A DNA stretch of 64,000 nucleotides, from NCBI RefSeq assembly GCF_932526225.1, contig NC_064038.1:250001-314000 (forward strand). Reading direction: 5' to 3'. Below are positions 38,068 through 46,699 of this stretch, one piece after another. How positions within the stretch are numbered: position 1 is the first letter of the stretch; every line of letters begins with the position of its first letter. This stretch comes from Nematostella vectensis (Eukaryota; Cnidaria; Anthozoa; Actiniaria; Edwardsiidae). The position numbers and the translations under genes were made by a program. The notes beneath the pieces were generated by a model. That model made no database searches. It was not told where the DNA came from and saw nothing but the letters and a program-made list of their open reading frames with translations.

Positions 38068-39925
38068 GCGTCATGGCATTGCGCATGTCTGGAGTCAGTG
38101 TTTATTGTAGGCTTTCAATTGTCTACACACAGTTGAACTTTAATAGTTGTCAATGCTTTGTTAAAATAATATTCGATATTTTACTGAATGTTTATTGACA
38201 GTTTGTGGGCATTTCCTTTGAATGCAAGTCTTCCACATGTACCAAAGGCTCATAGGTCAACATTAGAATTTGACTGAAATTCATTGTGTCCTGGCCGGAG
38301 AGCTATTGCAAAGCTCTTCATCACACTGCACTTTGAAGCATATTCTATGTATGCTTCTTTGTACAAAATGTACCCCTCCTAATAGAACATTAAAGATCAC
38401 ATAACTTGTTTACTTCCTCGACTCTATGCTTTTTATTTTTGTTCTCTTACTAGGAAAATATCGAATACAAATAATCATTTAAGCTAGCAAGCTCATTTTG
38501 CTAGCTGTATATAATGCATATCAGGCCTGTATCTTTAGTATCTTGGATCAGGTAGACGAACCTATGTCACACCACTTTTTTGATGAGTATTATAAAAAAA
38601 AATACTACAAAACGTTATCTTGAACTGTGTAAAAAACAAAAACAAAAACAAAACATAGAAAAAAAAAGGCCATTGGACAGGGATCGAACCCGGCCTAAAG
38701 AACAAAACGGAAACCATACATACGGATTACCCAATCGGTATGGCAGCACAAGGCTTTTACGGAAGGCTGTAAAGAACCGTTATCTTGAACTGTGTAAAAA
38801 AAAAAAAAAAAAACAGATAAAAAAAAAAAAGCCATTGGCCTGGGATCGAACCCGGCCTAAAGAACAAAACGGAAACCATACATACGGATTACCCAATCGG
38901 TATGGCAGCACAAGGCTTTTACGGAAGGCTGTAAAGAACCCGAAGGCCCCAAGCACCGATATTTCCGGCGAATATGCTGTACAACACTCTTGCAAGGTAT
39001 TCCAACCCGCGCATTAATGGGGAGGACAATAACCAGGATCCCAGGCCTGTAATACGGTTACGCCACGCACAGCTCGCTGAGATATGGGATGAAAAAAATA
39101 CAGGTCTATGTGGGCGTTTTGGGTCCCTTGGGGGCTCGCTATTTCGGCGTGGCATCGTAACGCACGCGAGCGCATTGTCTTTTATTGTGTACAGAATGTC
39201 TCTGTCGTTTTTTGCTTTACTTTTAGTTTTGCTTTATTTTTATTATTATTTTTTTGTCTTTTTATTTATAGTTCTTTGTACAGTATTTGACCATAGCTAT
39301 GATAACAATTATTCAAAATTATTGTAACCAACTATTGTAACCAATTATCGTAAACCAACTTGACTGCAAAACACTATTAGGCATTTCTTTCATGTGACTG
39401 CAAAGTTGACATGTCAACATCTAGATGGGCTTCACCCAACAAGGAATCATGGGGGACCATGAAAGCACGGTGTCGCGGAAAATTTTCCTGCCCCATTTAT
39501 CAGGAACATCTGTGCAGCCGATGCCCTTAGTTGGATGGGGTGCACAGTTGCTTTGGGTATCGCCCTGAAGATGGCACAGTGACCACAAGATGTATCTGAA
39601 TGAAACTGTATACTTATTTCAAATTTTAAAAACATGTGAGTGTTACTTACTTAGTTACAGTAGTTCTTTTGAATATTATTATTTAAGTGTATAATTTAGA
39701 TGAGTAATAAATACTTCTTATTTGTCTCGTAGAGCTCGTATCGTTCCTCCTAAATAACAAACAAAATAATGTGTGTTATTATCTTGGTGCAAAGGAATCT
39801 ACAGTAGTTTTGTATACAAATAATTGTTTTACTATTAACACACTTGTTCTTTCAACCAGTTTGTTGGTCTCACAAATAGACTTTTAATAAACTGGTATCC
39901 CCCCTATCCACTCAATAAAGGGTCA
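38068..39925 (+). repeat. Unit 23, second copy of the 165-bp duplication type (1858 bp)
   Basis: Same internal structure and same junction as unit 21, with shorter A-runs in the second copy. GGACAGGGATCG near 38685 differs from unit 21 by one base. TTGTATACAAATAA near 39810 is private. Confidence 0.97.
38613..38939 (+). repeat. 165-bp tandem duplication inside unit 23
   Basis: CGTTATCTTG recurs at 38613 and 38778 with the same junction as unit 21. The second copy is slightly shorter because its A-run is shorter. One shared junction means one event, later copied with the two-unit block. Confidence 0.94.
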
Positions 39926-41625
39926 GCGTCATGGCATTGCGCATGTCTGGAGTCAGTGTTTATTGTAGGCTTTCAATTGTCTACACACAGTTGAACTTTA
40001 ATAGTTGTCAATGCTTTGTTAAAATAATATTCGATATTTTACTGAATGTTTTTTGACAGTTTGTGGGCATTTCCTTTGATTGCAAGTCTTCCACATGTAC
40101 CAAAGGCTCATAGGTCAACATTAGAATTTGACTGAAATTCATTGTGTCCTGGCCGGAGAGCTATTGCAAAGCTCTTCATCACACTGCACTTTGAAGCATA
40201 TTCTATGTATGCTTCTTTGTACAAAATGTACCCCTCCTAATAGAACATTAAAGATCACATAACTTGTTTACTTCCTCGACTCTATGCTTTTTATTTTTGT
40301 TCTCTTACTAGGAAAATATCGAATACAAATAATCAGTTAAGCTAGCAAGCTCATTTTGCTAGCTGTATATAATGCATATCAGGCCTGTATCTTTAGTATC
40401 CTGGATCAGGTAGACAAACCTATGTCACACCACTTTTTTGATGAGTATTATAAAAAAAAATACTAAAAAACGTTATCTTGAACTGTGTAAAAAAAAAAAA
40501 AAAAAAAAAAAACAGAGAAAAAAAAAGGCCATTGGCCTGGGATCGAACCCGGCCTAAAGAACAAAACGGAAACCATACATACGGATTACCCAATCGGTAT
40601 GGCAGCACAAGGCTTTTACGGAAGGCTGTAAAGAACCCGAAGGCCCCAAGCACCGATATTTCCGGCGAATATGCTGTACAACACTCTTGCAAGGTATTCC
40701 AACCCGCGCATTAATGGGGAGGACAATAACCAGGATACCAGGCCTGTAATACGGTTACGCCACGCACAGCTCGCTGAGATATGGGATGAAAAAAAATACA
40801 GGTCTATGTGGGCGTTTTGGGTCCCTTGGGGGCTCGCTATTTCGGCGTGGCATCGTAACGCACGTGAGCGCATTGTCTTTTATTGTGTACAGAATGTCTC
40901 TGTCGTTTTTTGCTTTACTTTTAGTTTTGCTTTATTTTTATTATTATTTTTTTGTCTTTTTATTTACAGTTCTTTGTACAGTATTTGACCATAGCTATGA
41001 TAACAATTATTCAAAATTATTGTAACCAACTATTGTAACCAATTATCGTAAACCAACTTGACTGCAAAACACTATTAGGCATTTCTTTCATGTGACTGCA
41101 AAGTTGACATGTCAACATCTAGAGGGGCTTCACCCAACAAGGAATCATGGGGGACCATGAAAGCACGGTGTCGCGGAAAATTTTCCTGCCCCATTTATCA
41201 GGAACATCTGTGCAGCCGATGCCCTTAGTTGGATGGGGTGCACAGTTGCTTTGGGTATCGCCCTGAAGATGGCACAGTGACCATAAGATGTATCTGAATG
41301 AAACTGTATACTTATTTCAAATTTTAAAAACATGTGAGTGTTACTTACTTAGTTACAGTAGTTCTTTTGAATATTATTATTTATGTGTATAATTTAGATG
41401 AGTAATAAATACTTCTTATTTGTCTCGTAGAGCTCGTATCGTTCCTCCTAAATAACAAACAAAATAATGTGTGTTATTATCTTGGTGCAAAGGAATCTAC
41501 AGTAGTTTTGTAATCAAATAATTGTTTTACTATTAACACACTTGTTCTTTCAACCAGTTTGTTGGTCTCACAAATAGACTTTTAATAAACTGGTATCCCC
41601 CCCCTCTCCACTCAATAAAGGGTCA
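39926..41625 (+). repeat. Unit 24 (1700 bp), relative of unit 9
   Basis: Shares GTTTTTTGACAG, GTAGACAAACC and the long A-run plus CAGAG with unit 9. Private changes: TTTGATTGCAAG near 40075, CAGGATACCAGG near 40731 and CACGTGAGCG (CpG to TpG at 40865). The right end has CCATAAGATG and TTTATGTGT, as in units 25, 26 and 30. Confidence 0.97.
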
Positions 41626-41856
41626 GCGTCATGGCATTGCGCATGTCTGGAGTCAGTGTTTATTGTAGGCTTTCAATTGTCTACACACAGTTGAACTTTA
41701 ATAGTTGTCAATGCTTTGTTAAAATAATATTCGATATTTTACTGAATGTTTATTGACAGTTTGTGGGCATTTCCTTTGAATGCAAGTCTTCCACATGTAC
41801 CAAAGGCTCATAGGTCAACATTAGAATTTGACTGAAATTCATTGTGTCCTGGCCGG

Positions 41857-41875
41857 AGAGCTATTGCAAAGCTCT
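41857..41875. other. Hairpin 1 (6-bp stem, 7-nt loop), reference unit
   Basis: AGAGCT, loop ATTGCAA, AGCTCT. In units 1, 17, 35-38 the left arm is AGGGCT, which as RNA on this strand still pairs through a G-U wobble. Unit 34 changes a loop base only (ATTGCTA). Present in every unit. Confidence 0.6.
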
Positions 41876-41892
41876 TCATCACACTGCACTTT

Positions 41893-41915
41893 GAAGCATA
41901 TTCTATGTATGCTTC
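41893..41915. other. Hairpin 2 (8-bp stem, 7-nt loop), reference unit
   Basis: GAAGCATA, loop TTCTATG, TATGCTTC: a perfect inverted repeat. It is followed directly by the 10-bp palindrome TTTGTACAAA (41916-41925). Stem changes occur in units 3, 4, 16, 22, 29 and 32 and none is compensated on the other arm, which argues against strong selection on pairing. Confidence 0.6.
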
Positions 41916-42039
41916 TTTGTACAAAATGTACCCCTCCTAATAGAACATTAAAGATCACATAACTTGTTTACTTCCTCGACTCTATGCTTTTTATTTTTGT
42001 TCTCTTACTAGGAAAATATCGAATACAAATAATCAGTTA

Positions 42040-42064
42040 AGCTAGCAAGCTCATTTTGCTAGCT
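42040..42064. other. Hairpin 3 (9-bp stem, 7-nt loop), reference unit
   Basis: AGCTAGCAA, loop GCTCATT, TTGCTAGCT. It lies directly upstream of a TATATAA motif. Nearly invariant: unit 4 changes the loop and unit 20 changes one stem base. It could form a cruciform in DNA or a stem-loop in RNA. Confidence 0.6.
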
Positions 42065-42065
42065 G

Positions 42066-42072
42066 TATATAA
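42066..42072 (+). promoter_or_regulatory. TATA-like motif (TATATAA), reference unit
   Basis: TATATAA just after hairpin 3, about 115 bp before the long A-run. In AT-rich DNA such a match is expected by chance, and no start-site element or downstream product was recognised. Listed because it is conserved in position across units. Confidence 0.15.
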
Positions 42073-42187
42073 TGCATATCAGGCCTGTATCTTTAGTATC
42101 CTGGATCAGGTAGACGAACCTATGTCACACCACTTTTTTGATGAGTATTATAAAAAAAATACTAAAAAACGTTATCTTGAACTGTGT

Positions 42188-42218
42188 AAAAAAAAAAAAA
42201 AACAACATAGAAAAAAAA
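42188..42218. repeat. Variable A-run upstream of the GC core, reference unit
   Basis: 15 A, then CAACATAG, then 8 A. This is the most length-variable part of the monomer. It ranges from GTAAAGAAAACATAG (units 6, 11, 16, 18) to 24 A (unit 9), with AAAAAC-type forms in units 21, 23 and 32, and CATAG lost in units 34 and 37. On the reverse strand it is a T-run, which would terminate RNA polymerase III. Confidence 0.9.
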
Positions 42219-42598
42219 GGCCATTGGCCTGGGATCGAACCCGGCCTAAAGAACAAAACGGAAACCATACATACGGATTACCCAATCGGTATGGCAGCAC
42301 AAGGCTTTTACGGAAGGCTGTAAAGAACCCGAAGGCCCCAAGCACCGATATTTCCGGCGAATATGCTGTACAACACTCTTGCAAGGTATTCCAACCCGCG
42401 CATTAATGGGGAGGACAATAACCAGGATCCCAGGCCTGTAATACGGTTACGCCACGCACAGCTCGCTGAGATATGGGATGAAAAAAAATACAGGTCTATG
42501 TGGGCGTTTTGGGTCCCTTGGGGGCTCCCTATTTCGGCGTGGCATCGTAACGCACGCGAGCGCATTGTCTTTTATTGTGTACAGAATGTCTCTGTCGT
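42219..42598. other. CpG-rich, higher-GC core of the monomer, reference unit
   Basis: About 380 bp between the A-runs and the T-rich tract, with many CpGs (for example TTCCGGCG, CCCGCGC, ACGCACGCGAGCGC), in contrast to the AT-rich rest of the unit. Several units have CpG to TpG or CpA changes here (23443, 23482, 28493, 28532, 40865, 50901, 59511). Small open frames cross it on both strands but are not conserved as protein. It opens with the B-box match. Confidence 0.75.
42232..42241 (-). promoter_or_regulatory. Reverse-strand Pol III B-box match (GGTTCGATCC), reference unit
   Basis: The forward strand reads GGATCGAACC; its complement fits the tRNA/SINE B-box consensus GGTTCGANNCC exactly. 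On the same strand it is followed within about 15 bases by a T-run. Flanking CCGGG and CCAGG could pair as a T-arm with one mismatch around the loop TTCGATC. I found no convincing A box at the usual spacing and no anticodon arm, so this may be a remnant of a tRNA-derived element. The match is damaged in unit 4 (5695) and in units 16-18 (26688, 28372, 30053), and doubled in units 21 and 23. Confidence 0.4.
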
Positions 42599-42660
42599 TT
42601 TTTGCTTTACTTTTAGTTTTGCTTTATTTTTATTATTATTTTTTTGTCTTTTTATTTACA
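42599..42660. other. T-rich tract ending in an acceptor-like TTTACAG, reference unit
   Basis: About 60 bases, largely T with A and C, ending TTTTTATTTACAG. The T-run length varies (7 to 12). Some units (21, 23, 27-29, 31) read TTTATAG, and unit 36 loses the site. Translated, it gives the apparent hydrophobic tail of the small forward frame, which is a composition artefact. Confidence 0.6.
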
Positions 42661-42794
42661 GTTCTTTGTACAGTATTTGACCATAGCTATGATAACAATT
42701 ATTCAAAATTATTGTAACCAACTATTGTAACCAATTATCGTAAACCAACTTGACTGCAAAACACTATTAGGCATTTCTTTCATGTGACTGCAAA

Positions 42795-42808
42795 GTTGAC
42801 ATGTCAAC
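42795..42808. other. 14-bp perfect palindrome GTTGACATGTCAAC, reference unit
   Basis: Present in every complete unit that I checked except unit 15, where T to A at 25574 breaks it. In unit 1 it is at 1173-1186. Perfect dyads of this size are typical of dimeric DNA-binding protein sites, but no specific factor is proposed. Confidence 0.55.
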
Positions 42809-42836
42809 ATCTAGAGGGGCTTCACCCAACAAGGAA

Positions 42837-43025
42837 TCATGGGGGACCATGAAAGCACGGTGTCGCGGAAAATTTTCCTGCCCCATTTATCAGGAACATC
42901 TGTGCAGCCGATGCCCTTAGTTGGATGGGGTGCACAGTTGCTTTGGGTATCGCCCTGAAGATGGCACAGTGACCATAAGATGTATCTGAATGAAACTGTA
43001 TACTTATTTCAAATTTTAAAAACAT
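42837..43025 (-). other. Recurring 62-codon open frame, probably non-coding
   Basis: An ATG-to-stop frame in 34 of 37 complete units, absent from units 1, 2 and 4, where one base is missing. It has no recognisable domain, signal peptide or family resemblance. Of the variants seen between units, most alter the amino acid (for example Ile to Met, Cys to Tyr, Gly to Trp, Phe to Cys, Phe to Ile, Pro to Thr, His to Gln) and only about three are silent (units 18, 33/36, 34). That is not the pattern of a protein under selection. Confidence 0.12.
42840..42980. other. Second higher-GC segment with clustered inverted repeats, reference unit
   Basis: Contains the palindrome GGAAAATTTTCC (42867-42878), TTCCTG/CAGGAA with a 10-nt loop (42875-42896), CTGTGCA/TGCACAG enclosing 24 nt (42900-42937) and a small GGG/CCC hairpin near 42945-42955. 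Variants in the TTCCTG hairpin (units 1/2/4, 19, 27/29, 35) all fall in the loop; the CTGTGCA arm pair is broken in units 18 and 34. It could be part of a structured RNA, but no known RNA family was recognised. Confidence 0.35.
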
Positions 43026-43122
43026 GTGAGTGTTACTTACTTAGTTACAGTAGTTCTTTTGAATATTATTATTTATGTGTATAATTTAGATGAGTAATAA
43101 ATACTTCTTATTTGTCTCGTAG
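43026..43122 (+). other. Splice-like donor/acceptor pair (97 nt), reference unit
   Basis: CAT followed by GTGAGT at 43026-43031, then TTTGTCTCGTAG ending at 43122. Donor and acceptor fit metazoan consensus moderately well, and the spacing suits a short intron. Units 8 and 13 change the donor to GTGAGTAA, still a good match; unit 17 has CTCGAAG, which destroys the acceptor. No coding exon is evident on either side, so this may be chance. Confidence 0.15.
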
Positions 43123-43244
43123 AGCTCGTATCGTTCCTCCTAAATAACAAACAAAATAATGTGTGTTATTATCTTGGTGCAAAGGAATCTACAGTAGTTT
43201 TGTAATCAAATAATTGTTTTACTATTAACACACTTGTTCTTTCA

Positions 43245-43286
43245 ACCAGTTTGTTGGTCTCACAAATAGACTTTTAATAAACTGGT
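43245..43286. other. Nested inverted repeat near the monomer end, reference unit
   Basis: Outer arms ACCAGTTT (43245-43252) and AAACTGGT (43279-43286) enclose an inner GTCT/AGAC hairpin with a 7-nt loop (CACAAAT). Conserved by eye in nearly all units. A C-run of variable length follows, then AATAAA at 43305-43310. Confidence 0.5.
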
Positions 43287-43304
43287 ATCCCCCCCTCTCC
43301 ACTC

Positions 43305-43310
43305 AATAAA
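43305..43310 (+). promoter_or_regulatory. AATAAA motif near unit boundary, reference unit
   Basis: One of three forward AATAAA hexamers in the last 220 bases of the unit (also 43096-43101 and 43276-43281). It could act as a polyadenylation signal if the array were transcribed rightward. In unit 36 the boundary copy is AATAGA (near 61912) and in unit 3 it is AATAATGG. The base composition makes chance matches likely. Confidence 0.2.
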
Positions 43311-43316
43311 GGGTCA

Positions 43317-45009
43317 GCGTCATGGCATTGCGCATGTCTGGAGTCAGTGTTTATTGTAGGCTTTCAATTGTCTACACACAGTTGAACTTTAATAGTTGTC
43401 AATGCTTTGTTAAAATAATATTCGATATTTTACTGAATGTTTATTGACAGTTTGTGGGCATTTCCTTTGAATGCAAGTCTTCCACATGTACCAAAGGCTC
43501 ATAGGTCAACATTAGAATTTGACTGAAATTCATTGTGTCCTGGCCGGAGAGCTATTGCAAAGCTCTTCATCACACTGCACTTTGAAGCATATTCTATGTA
43601 TGCTTCTTTGTACAAAATGTACCCCTCCTAATAGAACATCAAAGATCACATAACTTGTTTACTTCCTCGACTCTGTGCTTTTTATTTTTTGTTCTCTTAC
43701 TAGGAAAATATCGAATACAAATAATCAGTTAAGCTAGCAAGCTCATTTTGCTAGCTGTATATAATGCATATCAGGCCTGTATCTTTAGTATCCTGGATCA
43801 GGTAGACGAACCTATGTCACACCACTTTTTTGATGAGTATTATAAAAAAAAATACTAAAAAACGTTATCTTGAACTGTGTAAAAAAAAAAAAAAACAACA
43901 TAGAAAAAAAAGGCCATTGGCCTGGGATCGAACCCGGCCTAAAGAACAAAACGGAAACCATACATACGGATTACCCAATCGGTATGGCAGCACAAGGCTT
44001 TTACGGAAGGCTGTAAAGAACCCGAAGGCCCCAAGCACCGATATTTCCGGCGAATATGCTGTACAACACTCTTGCAAGGTATTCCAACCCGCGCATTAAT
44101 GGGGAGGACAATAACCAGGATCCCAGGCCTGTAATACGGTTACGCCACGCACAGCTCGCTGTGTTATGGGATGAAAAAAAATACAGGTCTATGTGGGCGT
44201 TTTGGGTCCCTTGGGGGCTCGCTATTTCGGCGTGGCATCGTAACGCACGCGAGCGCATTGTCTTTTATTGTGTACAGAATGTCTCTGTCGTTTTTTGCTT
44301 TACTTTTAGTTTTGCTTTATTTTGATTATTATTTTTTTGTCTTTTTATTTACAGTTCTTTGTACAGCATTTGACCATAGCTATGATAACAATTATTCAAA
44401 ATTATTGTAACCAACTATTGTAACCAATTATCGTAAACCAACTTGACTGCAAAACACTATTAGGCATTTCTTTCATGTGACTGCAAAGTTGACATGTCAA
44501 CATCTAGAGGGGCTTCACCCAACAAGGAATCATGGGGGACCATGAAAGCACGGTGTCGCGGAAAATTTTCCTGCCCCATTTATCAGGAACATCTGTGCAG
44601 CCGATGCCCTTAGTTGGATGGGGTGCACAGTTGCTTTGGGTATCGCCCTGAAGATGGCACAGTGACCATAAGATGTATCTGAATGAAACTGTATACTTAT
44701 TTCAAATTTTAAAAACATGTGAGTGTTACTTACTTAGTTACAGTAGTTCTTTTGAATATTATTATTTATGTGTATAATTTAGATGAGTAATAAATACTTC
44801 TTATTTGTCTCGTAGAGCTCGTATCGTTCCTCCTAAATAACAAACAAAATAATGTGTGTTATTATCTTGGTGCAAAGGAATCTACAGTAGTTTTGTAATC
44901 AAATAATTGTTTTACTATTAACACACTTGTTCTTTCAACCAGTTTGTTGGTCTCACAAATAGACTTTTAATAAACTGGTATCCCCCCCTCTCCACTCAAT
45001 AAAGGGTCA
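43317..45009 (+). repeat. Unit 26, dimer 1 first half (1693 bp)
   Basis: Has GCTGTGTTATGGG (44158-44170) where other units have GCTGAGATATGGG, a mark otherwise seen only in units 28 and 30. Its 5' half also has AACATCAAAG near 43635, CTCTGTGC and an extra T in TTATTTTTTGTTC. These are shared with units 27 and 31 but not with 28-30. Confidence 0.97.
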
Positions 45010-46699
45010 GCGTCATGGCATTGCGCATGTCTGGAGTCAGTGTTTATTGTAGGCTTTCAATTGTCTACACACAGTTGAACTTTAATAGTTGTCAATGCTT
45101 TGTTAAAATAATATTCGATATTTTACTGAATGTTTATTGACAGTTTGTGGGCATTTCCTTTGAATGCAAGTCTTCCACATGTACCAAAGGCTAATAGGTC
45201 AACATTAGAATTTGACTGAAATTCATTGTGTCCTGGCCGGAGAGCTATTGCAAAGCTCTTCATCACACTGCACTTTGAAGCATATTCTATGTATGCTTCT
45301 TTGTACAAAATGTACCCCTCCTAATAGAACATCAAAGATCACATAACTTGTTTACTTCCTCGACTCTGTGCTTTTTATTTTTTGTTCTCTTACTAGGAAA
45401 ATATCGAATACAAATAATCAGTTAAGCTAGCAAGCTCATTTTGCTAGCTGTATATAATGCATATCAGGCCTGTATCTTTAGTATCCTGGATCAGGAAGAC
45501 GAACCTATGTCACATCACTTTTTTGATGAGTATTATAAAAAAAAATACTAAAAAAACGTTATCTTGAACTGTGTAAAAAAAAAAAAAACAGATAAAAAAA
45601 AAAGGCCATTGGCCTGGGATCGAACCCGGCCTAAAGAACAAAACGGAAACCATACATACGGATTACCCAATCGGTATGGCAGCACAAGGCTTTTACGGAA
45701 GGCTGTAAAGAACCCGAAGGCCCCAAGCACCGATATTTCCGGCGAATATGCTGTACAACACTCTTGCAAGGTATTCCAACCCGCGCATTAATGGGGAGGA
45801 CAATAACCAGGATCCCAGGCCTGTAATACGGTTACGCCACGCACAGCTCGCTGAGATATGGGATGAAAAAAATACAGGTCTATGTGGGCGTTTTGGGTCC
45901 CTTGGGGGCTCGCTATTTCGGCGTGGCATCGTAACGCACGCGAGCGCATTGTCTTTTATTGTGTACAGAATGTCTCTGTCGTTTTTTGCTTTACTTTTAG
46001 TTTTGCTTTATTTTGATTATTATTTTTTTGTCTTTTTATTTATAGTTCTTTGTACAGTATTTGACCATAGCTATGATAACAATTATTCAAAATTATTGTA
46101 ACCAACTATTGTAACCAATTATCGTAAACCAACTTGACTGCAAAACACTATTAGGCATTTCTTTCATGTGACTGCAAAGTTGACATGTCAACATCTAGAG
46201 GGGCTTCACCCAACAAGGAATCATGGGGGACCATGAAAGCACGGTGTCGCGGAAAATTTTCCTGCCCAATTTATCAGGAACATCTGTGCAGCCGATGCCC
46301 TTAGTTGGATGGGGTGCACAGTTGCTTTGGGTATCGCCCTGAAGATGGCACAGTGACCATAAGATGTATCTGAATGAAACTGTATACTTATTTCAAATTT
46401 TAAAAACATGTGAGTGTTACTTACTTAGTTACAGTAGTTCTTTTGAATATTATTATTTAAGTGTATAATTTAGATGAGTAATAAATACTTCTTATTTGTC
46501 TCGTAGAGCTCGTATCGTTCCTCCTAAATAACAAACAAAATAATGTGTGTTATTATCTTGGTGCAAAGGAATCTACAGTAGTTTTGTAATCAAATAATTG
46601 TTTTACTATTAACACACTTGTTCTTTCAACCAGTTTGTTGGTCTCACAAATAGACTTTTAATAAACTGGTATCCCCCCTATCCACTCAATAAAGGGTCA
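45010..46699 (+). repeat. Unit 27, dimer 1 second half (1690 bp)
   Basis: Q-type: CAGGAAGACG near 45493, CAGATAAAAA, only six A in GATGAAAAAAATAC, TTTATAGTTC, TTTAAGTGT and CCCTATCCAC. GGCTAATAGG (A at 45193) and AACATCAAAG are shared with unit 31. CTGCCCAATTTATC near 46262 is shared with unit 29. Confidence 0.97.

Larger units (their letters stand above)
32821..39925 (+). repeat. Two-unit higher-order repeat, units 20-23 (~3.55 kb period)
   Basis: Units 20+21 total 3552 bp and units 22+23 total 3553 bp. Units 20 and 22 share CCATATCTATG and TTATAGTAG; units 21 and 23 share the 165-bp duplication, the AAAAAC-type run, TTTATAGTTC and CCCTATCCAC. Confidence 0.88.
41626..43316 (+). repeat. Unit 25 (1691 bp), used as reference for sub-unit features
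   Basis: Close to the majority sequence at most positions, with two private changes visible (GGCTCCCTATTTC near 42523 and none in the hairpins). Its A-run is 15 A at 42188-42202, followed by CAACATAG. The sub-features listed with coordinates inside this unit can be projected onto any other unit by adding the difference in unit starts, allowing for small indels. Confidence 0.97.

Noticed and set aside
42219-42260. Retroviral-type primer binding site (TGG followed by a tRNA-like complement)
   Set aside because: The TCGAA of the T-loop complement comes too soon after TGG for a full acceptor stem plus T-stem. There is no LTR pair, polypurine tract or reverse transcriptase in the window.
42219-42300. 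Complete tRNA gene on the reverse strand
   Set aside because: Only the B box and a possible T-arm are visible; no A box, anticodon arm or matching acceptor stem at normal spacing.
42219-42600. CENP-B box in the GC core
   Set aside because: I looked for TTCG(N4)A(N2)CGGG on both strands; the TTCG occurrences in the core do not have the required A and CGGG at the right spacing.
42840-42980. U1 snRNA-like stem (ACCATGA followed by GGTG)
   Set aside because: A short resemblance to the first U1 stem only; the 5' splice-site recognition sequence, second stem and Sm site are not found at the expected places.
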